Origin: an uncultured Desulfobulbaceae bacterium | Lineage (GTDB): Bacteria; Desulfobacterota; Desulfobulbia; Desulfobulbales; Desulfobulbaceae | DNA: 13,895 nucleotides | Assembly: GCA_947260045.1 (NCBI GenBank) | Contig: CAMYOP010000057.1 | Coordinates: 1-13,895, forward strand | Direction: 5' to 3' | Part shown: positions 7,977-13,730 of the stretch, piece by piece | Layout: each line of letters starts with the position of its first letter | How positions within the stretch are numbered: the first letter of the stretch is position 1 | Notes under the pieces: generated by a model | What the model was told of the DNA's origin: nothing | The model's input: only the letters and a program-made list of their open reading frames with translations | The model's database searches: none | Program-made: the position numbers and the translations under genes

Positions 7977-9110
7977 TTATTTGATATCGGTAAAGGGAGA
8001 GGTGGAGTCGTGATGAATAGAGTCCAACAGCTCATTTGGATGATAAATAAAATCATCTTCCAGGTCATTTGTTCCAAAAAATTCTTCATTGAATGTTGTA
8101 ATCAGATTCAAATGTCCCCATCTTTCAAGGTAATAAATAACAAGCTTGGACAAGGCGGTATAGATAGTTTCATCAGGAAAAGGGTCAATAAAACTTGATT
8201 GCTGCAACTTGGCAGAAGAGAGAGTCTGGGATTGATAGAAATTTTCCAGAAACATAAGCTCAGGTGGCAAGCGGACACTTATGCCAAACCAGTTTAAAAA
8301 TTTTGCAAGTCTGCTGAGAAAGTATTTTCCGGTCTTGATGATGGGATAAGGCACATAAATCTCACGAGGCCTTTTCAGTTCCAGATAGGAGCGGATTGTC
8401 AAAATAAGATCTGCAAGTTCAACGGGATCTTTATCAACAAAATGATATATTTTTTTGGAGAATTCTGGTCGATTCTCAATCACGTGATGAACAAAGTACG
8501 GGACTTTGTTGGCATTGGTATAGGAATGTTTTATACCTTTTTTGGTGATCAGAAAGGGCATTGCTTCATCAGCAATACTGAAAAAGAGGCGATGAAATCC
8601 CTGGATTTTGTGATCGTGCTCACCGTAGACAACAGCCAGTCGTATGACAGTATAGTCTAGGCCTTTGTGCTCTCCCATATATCTGAGAGTGCGTTCTGCC
8701 ATGAGTTTTGACTTGGCATAGTTTGAGAGTGTTGGCGAGAGGGGAATATTGTCTTCTTCGTCAACATTTTCTCCGTTTGGTAAAGCTGCTGCTGAACTCA
8801 TGTGGATATAAGGAATGTTAAGGGCGCAACAGGTCCTGCACAGGTTTACAGTGCCAAGATAATTCACCTCAAAGGCAAGCTGAGCATCACTGTCAATTGC
8901 AGCAATGGCAGCATTAATGACAAAGTCTGGTCGCACCCTTCGCAGGTAGTTTTTTATGTCCTGGGTGTTGCGGATGGAAAGTTTTTTACTGCTCGGGGCC
9001 CGTATATCTATTTCATCCGCTGTTTTGGTTTTAAAATAGTGGGCAAGGGTTCCGCCGATGAGTCCGGATCCACCAATCAACACACCTAGTTTTTTATTTG
9101 GATTCTCCAA
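7977..9110 (-). CDS. NAD(P)-dependent epimerase/dehydratase, extended SDR family, substrate unknown
   Basis: The protein has a Rossmann fold. The nucleotide-binding motif GGSGLIG (G13, G16, G19) is near the N-terminus, a conserved acidic/INAA region lies at about 61-70 (RPDFVINAAIA, much as in RmlD reductases), MSSAAALP at 104-111 supplies the catalytic Ser, and the active-site pair Tyr131-x3-Lys135 is in NYAKSK. These point to a sugar-nucleotide or related epimerase, dehydratase or reductase. The roughly 115 residues after about 260 contain no motif I recognise. The first in-frame initiator after an upstream TAA is TTG at 9110; no ATG precedes the fold, and no Shine-Dalgarno sequence is obvious, so the start is less certain than the family. 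It lies just upstream of plsC in the same direction, which suggests, but does not prove, a role in envelope lipid or glycan synthesis. Confidence 0.82.
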   Translation of the reverse strand: MENPNKKLGVLIGGSGLIGGTLAHYFKTKTADEIDIRAPSSKKLSIRNTQDIKNYLRRVRPDFVINAAIAAIDSDAQLAFEVNYLGTVNLCRTCCALNIPYIHMSSAAALPNGENVDEEDNIPLSPTLSNYAKSKLMAERTLRYMGEHKGLDYTVIRLAVVYGEHDHKIQGFHRLFFSIADEAMPFLITKKGIKHSYTNANKVPYFVHHVIENRPEFSKKIYHFVDKDPVELADLILTIRSYLELKRPREIYVPYPIIKTGKYFLSRLAKFLNWFGISVRLPPELMFLENFYQSQTLSSAKLQQSSFIDPFPDETIYTALSKLVIYYLERWGHLNLITTFNEEFFGTNDLEDDFIYHPNELLDSIHHDSTSPFTDIK

Positions 9111-9391
9111 TGGCTTGTTACGTATTTAATTATTATCTGAAGACATATATTCATTCCTTTAAGACTAAAAATATAACACAACGTTAAAGTAATTCCATGT
9201 ATTTTCTTAAAAAGTGTGGAGGTGAGGTATTGGTAACTACAGCTTTGAAGCTTTTTATTGTATAAAGTATCTGTCTGGGTTTTGGTCACTTTCCATATTA
9301 TAAGTCTTTTTAGATGGTAGGAGTAATAGACCAATTCCGCCTTGCTTTATTTTGAGAAATGCTTGTTGGCAGAGACTGGAAGGATATAAAT
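9111..9391. other. Divergent intergenic region between the epimerase gene and comF
   Basis: This AT-rich gap of about 280 bp must carry promoters for both divergent genes. I found TATATT-like and TATAAA-like -10 elements on both strands, but none with a well-spaced -35 partner. Short AGCTT/AAGCT complementarity near 9241-9252 precedes a T-run, but its loop is too small for a convincing terminator. No RNA gene or credible small protein is visible. Confidence 0.5.
9378..9391 (+). promoter_or_regulatory. Ribosome binding site that decides the comF start
   Basis: GGAAGGA (9378-9384) lies seven bases ahead of the ATG at 9392. The alternative in-frame ATG at 9359 has no comparable site, so the shorter protein is favoured. 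Confidence 0.7.
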
Positions 9392-10105
9392 ATGATCCCA
9401 TGGCTTAGCTCCTGCAAAGAATTCTTTTTCCCTTCTTTTTGCCTTGGTTGCGGTTGCCAGTTGGCAAATGGCAAGCTGCCTCTTTTTTGCCAGGACTGTC
9501 TCAGGTCCGTGGATTATATCTTTTCTCCTCTTTGTTCGTGCTGTGGAAAGCCTTTTTTACAAGGTGATGATCATCTCTGCGGTCAGTGTCTCAAAAAGAC
9601 ATTTTATTTTGACAGCGCCCGTTCTCTGGCAGTTTACAAAAAGCCTGTTTCTACACTTATCCATGATCTCAAATTTTCAGGTAGCCTCAATGGTCTTGGT
9701 TCAATAAAAAGTCTGGTCGCTGGATCATTTTTTTGTAGCTCAATGAAAGAACCAGACTATATCTTTCCGATTCCTCTGCACGCAAAGCGCCTAAAAGCAA
9801 GGGGATTTAACCAGGCAGTTATGCTTGCCCATTGTTTTTTTCCTTTCTGGAAGGAAAGAATTAAAAGTGGGCTTTTAATTCGCCACGGTGACACCGCTCC
9901 ACAGGCCCTCCTGAGTAAACAGGAAAGGAGGCAAAATGTTGTTGGTGTTTTTCGTCTTACCCAGCCAGAGTTTATTCGAGGAAAACGTATAATTCTTATT
10001 GATGATGTTTACACCACCGGTTCTACAGTAAATCAATGTGCCAGGGTTTTGCGTCAGGCTGGGGCATCTTCCATAGAGGTTTTTACCCTAGCTCGAGCTG
10101 TTTAG
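9392..10105 (+). CDS. comF: ComF-family phosphoribosyltransferase with zinc-ribbon N-terminus
   Basis: ComF-family proteins (ComFC/GntX type) combine cysteine-rich zinc ribbons with a type I phosphoribosyltransferase domain; members are needed for DNA uptake in naturally competent bacteria, with an unsettled biochemical role elsewhere. In the 237-residue product four CxxC pairs are visible (17/20, 33/36, 48/51, 63/66), enough for two zinc sites. IPLHAKRLKARGFNQA (about 127-142) is the family hallmark, and the PRPP-binding loop IDDVYTTGST lies at about 203-212. I chose the ATG at 9392 because of its strong ribosome binding site; the ATG at 9359 would add 11 residues. The gene stands alone, diverging from the epimerase gene. 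There is no GC-rich terminator after it. No other competence gene is present, so a competence role is not supported by context. Confidence 0.9.
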   Translation: MIPWLSSCKEFFFPSFCLGCGCQLANGKLPLFCQDCLRSVDYIFSPLCSCCGKPFLQGDDHLCGQCLKKTFYFDSARSLAVYKKPVSTLIHDLKFSGSLNGLGSIKSLVAGSFFCSSMKEPDYIFPIPLHAKRLKARGFNQAVMLAHCFFPFWKERIKSGLLIRHGDTAPQALLSKQERRQNVVGVFRLTQPEFIRGKRIILIDDVYTTGSTVNQCARVLRQAGASSIEVFTLARAV

Positions 10106-10767
10106 GTTGTTTTAGGTCATATCTGTTAAATTAAACTTATTTTTAGTTTTTTTTTTAAGAGTCATTCCTTTATTTCCTTAAATAGCGATAATATGGATTG
10201 TTTTAACCGTCATGAGGGGTACCGTGGCGCATCATTTTTTAGTTTATGTGATTGAAATAACAAGTTTTTTATCTTTGTTCAAAAAATTTAACTTAAGAAT
10301 TTAACGATGTTAAGAGCACTTGGCGTGATGTTTGAGTAATTCTTCGTATTATTGAGTAATCTGTAGCTATTGTCATATATTAAAAGTTTTGTGTTGTTAG
10401 TAAAATGTTAGCAACTTTAGCTGTTCTGTTTTAACTAATTGATATTGTATTTTTTTTTGATATTTTTGCAAAAAGTGCGCTGTTTTGTGGCCTTGCCGTG
10501 ATATGTGGACGTAAAAGCTTGAGAGAGCGTCCGTTCAAATATTGTGTACATCTTTTCTCTATCTTTGATGAAATCAGCCCATATCACTTTTGACCTGACA
10601 ACCACTTTGCGGTAGACATCTTGGCACACGCTGACGGTTTTTCTTTGACCGTTACGAAGTGCAGATTGTGGATTTCAAAGTTTTTTTCAATTTTGCACAA
10701 ATAGATGGTCATTTGGTTATATTACAGAAGCAATATTTCAAGAGTCAAAAGGGAGAGGTTATTGCCG
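10106..10767. other. Long AT-rich leader region upstream of the dnaA-like gene
   Basis: This non-coding stretch of about 660 bp is strongly AT-rich to about 10460 and more balanced after that. It contains two AATTTAAC copies 13 bases apart (10285-10292, 10298-10305), two TTGAGTAAT copies 20 bases apart (10332-10340, 10352-10360), long T-runs, and one perfect match to the DnaA-box consensus TTWTNCACA (10691-10699). A minus-strand open frame (about 10435-10650, GTG start) has no recognisable family and is probably not a gene. I see no terminator for comF and no known riboswitch or tRNA. An origin-like or regulatory role is possible but unproven. Confidence 0.45.
10691..10723 (+). promoter_or_regulatory. 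Candidate promoter with overlapping DnaA box
   Basis: TTTTGCACA (10691-10699) matches the DnaA-box consensus and overlaps a possible -35 box TTGCAC (10693-10698). A -10 candidate TTATAT (10717-10722) lies 18 bases downstream. The pair is weak as a promoter. The arrangement resembles autoregulated dnaA promoters, where bound DnaA blocks RNA polymerase. Confidence 0.35.
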
Positions 10768-11898
10768 ATGCTGTGGGACACGATTAAAGAGTCTTTACAG
10801 GAGTTAATTCCGTCAAGTGATTACGCCCTCTGGATTAACCCGTTGCAATGTCAATACTATGATGACAAGGTATTTCAACTGGTTGGGCCTGATCGTTTTT
10901 TCTGTGCCTGGGTTGAAGAGCGTTATCTTGAATTAATCAGGAACAAAATGCAGTATCTGGGATACGGGCAGTGTGCTGTGCGTCTCAGTGTTGGACCAGA
11001 AATAGTGCCTCAGCTTGAAAGTAAACGTTCCGGCCAGCTTCAGTTACCAGGTGTAGCCACCGGCGGCTCAAGATTTCGTTCCCTCCATCCAGGGTATACC
11101 TTTGAACAATTTATGGTTGGCGAGTCCAACTTGCTGGCACGTGCAGCCTGTAATGCCATGTCAAAGGGTGACACAACTTTTGGTAACCTTTTGTTTTTAA
11201 ATAGCTCTACCGGTCTTGGTAAAAGTCATCTCACTCAAGCTGTCGCCCATGAAGTGTTAAATGGTTCGCCTGCTACCAGGTTACATTATCTGACAGCACA
11301 GCAGTTTTCAGCTGAAATGGTGAAGGGTATAAAAACCAACACCATGGATAAATTTTCTAAAAAATTTGTAAACAACTGCGATATCCTACTGGTTGAAGAC
11401 GTCCACACCCTAACTGGGAAAAATAAAACCCAGGAAGAGCTTAATACCATTCTTGATTACCTTATCAAGTCTGATCGCCGGGTTATTCTCACCTCAGCCG
11501 TTGCGCCATGCCGACTTGAAGGAATAGATGAAGATTTCAGGTCAAGAATGTCTGCAGGGCTTGTGACTCAGATAAAAGATCCTGATTTTGAAACACGCTG
11601 TAATATTATCAAGCATAAACTGGTGCTCAATAAACTCTCACTTGATGAGAGTCTGATTGAATATCTGGCAAAACACCTGCATGGGGATATCCGTCGGACG
11701 GAAAGCGCAATAATAGGGATCAAGGCAAAGGCATCTCTTTTGAACACTCCTCCAGATAAGGCTTTAGTGAAGGAAGTGCTTGAAGGGCTTATTGGCAGGC
11801 CAGCTGAAGTAAACGGAGACATGATTCGGAATTTTATCTGCGGGCAGTATAAGGTTAGTATCAATGACCAGAAAACACACGGATCTTTCCTTGGCTGA
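10768..11898 (+). CDS. DnaA-like replication initiator paralogue, truncated by a frame change in domain IV
   Basis: DnaA proteins bind ATP, assemble on DnaA boxes and open DNA for replication. From ATG 10768 (GGGAGAGG ends nine bases ahead) the 376 residues begin with a DnaA domain I (ESLQELIPSSDYALWINPLQ), then a short linker, then the AAA+ domain III from about 108 (YTFEQFMVGESNLLARAA). Walker A reads NSSTGLGKS (145-153), where the first Gly of GxxxxGK is Ser. Walker B reads ILLVEDVH, with Glu210 in place of the first Asp. The arginine-finger region FRSRM (257-261) and the sensor-2 Arg (GDIRR, 306-310) remain. The frame runs into domain IV (GQYKVSIND) and then reads KTHGSFLG and stops at 11898, while true domain IV sequence resumes in another frame. 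The protein as read lacks the DNA-binding helix-turn-helix. It may be a decaying paralogue rather than the working initiator. A longer in-frame ATG at 10705 lacks support. Confidence 0.8.
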   Translation: MLWDTIKESLQELIPSSDYALWINPLQCQYYDDKVFQLVGPDRFFCAWVEERYLELIRNKMQYLGYGQCAVRLSVGPEIVPQLESKRSGQLQLPGVATGGSRFRSLHPGYTFEQFMVGESNLLARAACNAMSKGDTTFGNLLFLNSSTGLGKSHLTQAVAHEVLNGSPATRLHYLTAQQFSAEMVKGIKTNTMDKFSKKFVNNCDILLVEDVHTLTGKNKTQEELNTILDYLIKSDRRVILTSAVAPCRLEGIDEDFRSRMSAGLVTQIKDPDFETRCNIIKHKLVLNKLSLDESLIEYLAKHLHGDIRRTESAIIGIKAKASLLNTPPDKALVKEVLEGLIGRPAEVNGDMIRNFICGQYKVSINDQKTHGSFLG

Positions 11899-12028
11899 AA
11901 TTGGCGATCTTTATAAACGGGATCACTCTACAGTCTTGTACGCTATTCGGGTTATAACAAAGGAAATATCGCTCAAAGCAACAGTTCGCGAGCAACTTGA
12001 ATTGCTCAGTCGCAAGCTTTCCAGGTAA
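11864..12028 (+). pseudogene. Out-of-frame remainder of DnaA domain IV (helix-turn-helix fragment)
   Basis: In the frame one base ahead of the dnaA-like gene, 54 codons run from ATG 11864 to TAA 12026-12028. They read MTRKHTDLSLAEIGDLY and then KRDHSTVLYAI, which is the C-terminal half of DnaA domain IV including the signature helix (compare LSLPEIG and RDHTTVLHA in ordinary DnaA). This is the missing end of the upstream gene. The conserved segment that should join the two parts, about 17-20 residues with the basic loop and the PRQ-containing helix, is absent from both frames. Removing one base in the AAAA run at 11872-11875 would restore a continuous frame but not the missing segment. An AAGG nine bases before the ATG could allow separate initiation, but I regard this as unlikely. 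Confidence 0.75.
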
Positions 12029-12044
12029 TAGGATGTCCAGTAAT

Positions 12045-12070
12045 TTGTGGTAGAGGCTTGTGGTAGAGGC
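12045..12070 (+). repeat. Perfect 13-bp tandem duplication
   Basis: TTGTGGTAGAGGC occurs twice head to tail (12045-12057, 12058-12070), right after the dnaA-like gene. The last three bases of the second copy form the start of the terminator stem. It looks like a recent slippage duplication. Confidence 0.9.
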
Positions 12071-12093
12071 TGGCATTGATGCCGGCCTTTTTA
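12068..12093 (+). terminator. Intrinsic terminator after the dnaA-like gene
   Basis: GGCTGGCAT pairs with ATGCCGGCC (12068-12087), giving about eight pairs with one G-T and a four-base loop, followed by TTTTTATT on the plus strand. It closes the dnaA-like transcript 40 bases past the TAA at 12028. The minus strand has no T-tract after this stem, so it would not serve the convergent hemY gene. Confidence 0.75.
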
Positions 12094-12118
12094 TTATCCT
12101 GCGAGCTGGCCAAATTTT

Positions 12119-13528
12119 TCAGAAATAAATTCCCTTTACTTCTTCTTTTTCTTTTTTATCACTAATCCCTGCCAGGACTCGCGTCGCAATTTTTTTGGCT
12201 TCTTTGGTCATGTCATTGATCCCAATGCCTTTCCAGCCAAATCCACAGATATGAACTGATTCATTTTCGAGGTGAACGTCTTCTCGCCATTTGAGAAGTT
12301 CGGGGTAACGTGCTTCCAGTTGGGGGATACCAGCCCTGGGACGAAGAATTTTTTGAAAGCAAGGTGGCTTGGGAAGTTTGATAAGTTGCCGGATATCCTC
12401 GTATACCTTGTCAAAAAGTTCTCCATCTTCCAGGTTTAAACGCTCAGGGTGGCGTCGGCCACCTACCAGAACTTCAATCAGGGAATGTCCCTTGGGCGCT
12501 CTTTCAGAAAACATATGTGAGGAAAACAGCGAACCAAGGCAAAAGCGATTTTCACTTTCCGGGGCGAGATAACCAAAACCAAAAGGAATTTCTGCTTCTT
12601 TGGTAAAACCGAGGGCTATGGTTGCAATTCGTGCCTCTGGAATGGACTCAAGCGGTGGCCGTGGAATATGCGAAGCCGGGGTCAGGAGGGCCAGTGATTG
12701 ATTGGTTGGCAGGCCAAGCACTAAGTGGCGGCAACGCATGGAGTGCTGCTCTGTTTTTACTTCCCAAAAACCTGAACCAGGGACAATTGACTGGACATTT
12801 GTCCGGTACATGATTTCTTTGTTTTTGTTAAGTCGTTCAGCCATTGCTTCAGGAAATCGTGACATGCCTGATGAAAAACTAGTCATTGCCGGTAATGTTT
12901 TAGCAGAGCCCTTTTTTTTCTGGTTTTTCTTTTTCATCTTTTTGAAGAGTCCATGAATAATTGAACCGTTTTCGTCTTCCAGTTCTCTCAAACCAGGCAT
13001 AACAGCATCAATTTTCAAGCGTTCGATGTCTCCTGCATAGGTTCCTGTAAATACAGCATCTGCAAAGGGGAGTAACTTTTTGCCAAACCTGTATTTGACC
13101 CAGTCATGGACGCTTGGCTCTCCTTGAAGTGGTGCTTTGTATATATCTGCAAGGACACGAAGCTTGGCAAGTGGTGAAATTAAATTCGCCGCTATAATTT
13201 TACCAGGCTTTTGTGGAATCAGATTGAGCTTGCCGTTAAGGCAGATATAGCGACCAAATTTTGCAAGGGGCGCTTTGACGATTTCATCCTCAAGGCCAGC
13301 AAGGGTGGCCAGAGTTTTGCTTTCTTCACAGTTGTCCAGGTATCCGTGAGCTCCAGCTTCAGCGAGATACCCCTCTTCAAAATGACTGCGGATTGCTCCT
13401 CCGGCCCGGTCATCTTTTTCAAGGACCATGAGTGAGATGTCAGGTTGTTCAGCCTTGAGAAAGGTTGCAACAGAAAGGCCGGAAAGTCCGGCGCCGATTA
13501 TAATGGCATCGTAGGTGGGGGTTTCCAT
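12119..13528 (-). CDS. hemY: Protoporphyrinogen oxidase family FAD enzyme (HemY type)
   Basis: This FAD-dependent amine-oxidase-fold enzyme is predicted to oxidise protoporphyrinogen IX (or coproporphyrinogen III) late in heme synthesis. The 469 residues begin with the dinucleotide motif IIGAGLSGLS (G12, G14, G17) and the acidic end of the second strand in VLEKDDRAGGAIRS. The segment FTGTYAGDIERLKIDAVMPGLRELE (about 160-184) matches the VxGxYAGD...P.L.ELE hallmark of protoporphyrinogen oxidases. The C-terminal FAD segment CGFGWKGIGINDMTKEA is intact. Length is normal (450-480). A lysine-rich insert (KKMKKKNQKKK, about 196-206) interrupts the central domain and is unusual. The start ATG at 13528 lacks a strong Shine-Dalgarno site, but a TATAAT box lies about 27 bases upstream. 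It is convergent with the dnaA-like gene and divergent from htpG; no other heme gene is near. HemY versus coproporphyrinogen oxidase activity cannot be settled here. Confidence 0.88.
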   Translation of the reverse strand: METPTYDAIIIGAGLSGLSVATFLKAEQPDISLMVLEKDDRAGGAIRSHFEEGYLAEAGAHGYLDNCEESKTLATLAGLEDEIVKAPLAKFGRYICLNGKLNLIPQKPGKIIAANLISPLAKLRVLADIYKAPLQGEPSVHDWVKYRFGKKLLPFADAVFTGTYAGDIERLKIDAVMPGLRELEDENGSIIHGLFKKMKKKNQKKKGSAKTLPAMTSFSSGMSRFPEAMAERLNKNKEIMYRTNVQSIVPGSGFWEVKTEQHSMRCRHLVLGLPTNQSLALLTPASHIPRPPLESIPEARIATIALGFTKEAEIPFGFGYLAPESENRFCLGSLFSSHMFSERAPKGHSLIEVLVGGRRHPERLNLEDGELFDKVYEDIRQLIKLPKPPCFQKILRPRAGIPQLEARYPELLKWREDVHLENESVHICGFGWKGIGINDMTKEAKKIATRVLAGISDKKEKEEVKGIYF

Positions 13529-13554
13529 AAGAGAGTTCTTGTCCCGTGTTTAGT

Positions 13555-13560
13555 ATTATA
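13555..13560 (-). promoter_or_regulatory. Probable -10 box of hemY
   Basis: A perfect TATAAT on the minus strand lies 27 bases before the hemY ATG, giving a leader of about 20 bases. No good -35 hexamer is found 16-18 bases upstream, so the promoter is weak or activator-dependent. Confidence 0.4.
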
Positions 13561-13636
13561 GCTTTTGAGCTGGAATTAATTTGGATCTGATTGTAATCCC
13601 ATGAAAAATAACAATCTTTATCCAAAGGTATGTTGC

Positions 13637-13667
13637 CTTGACAGTATCTTATTCATGCTTACCATTT
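13637..13667 (+). promoter_or_regulatory. Promoter of htpG, sigma-70 or heat-shock (sigma-32) like
   Basis: TTGACA (13638-13643) is a perfect -35 hexamer, with TACCAT (13660-13665) 16 bases on as a fair -10. The wider sequences CCTTGACA and TTACCATTTT also resemble the sigma-32 elements CTTGAAA and CCCCATNT at an allowed distance. Since htpG is a classic sigma-32 target, the heat-shock reading is attractive. A 7-bp inverted repeat overlaps the -10 region. Confidence 0.5.
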
Positions 13668-13679
13668 TCGCCGAAAATG
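13663..13679. repeat. Perfect inverted repeat at the htpG promoter
   Basis: CATTTTC and GAAAATG flank GCC. The repeat covers the 3' part of the -10 element and the expected start site, where an operator or a 5'-end RNA hairpin could act. It is not a CIRCE (HrcA) element, which would read TTAGCACTC-N9-GAGTGCTAA. Confidence 0.45.
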
Positions 13680-13730
13680 AAAAATATACCTAATTAAAAA
13701 AAATCGAAACACAAAAAAAGGATATGTGCC

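Noticed and set aside
9241..9262. AGCTT/AAGCT inverted repeat followed by T-run
   Set aside because: The loop would be only two bases (four with a 4-bp stem); too weak for a terminator claim.
9086..9334. 82-codon minus-strand open frame upstream of the epimerase gene
   Set aside because: Overlaps the epimerase start in another frame, is rich in residues encoded by AT-rich DNA, and has no ribosome binding site or family features.
10621..10660. TGGCAC near 10622 as a sigma-54 -24 element, and ACGGT/ACCGT hairpin beside it
   Set aside because: There is no matching TTGC -12 element at the required distance, and the hairpin has only five pairs around a nine-base loop.
11568..11864. 98-codon minus-strand open frame inside the dnaA-like gene
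   Set aside because: Antisense to clear DnaA domain III/IV sequence.
11864..11880. Programmed frameshift joining the two parts of the dnaA-like gene
   Set aside because: The junction has no classical heptameric slippery site or obvious stimulatory structure, and the conserved basic-loop segment would still be missing after a shift. A disabling mutation is the simpler view.
13618..13626. TTATCCAAA, one base off a DnaA box, between hemY and htpG
   Set aside because: A single imperfect site without neighbours; expected by chance in AT-rich DNA.
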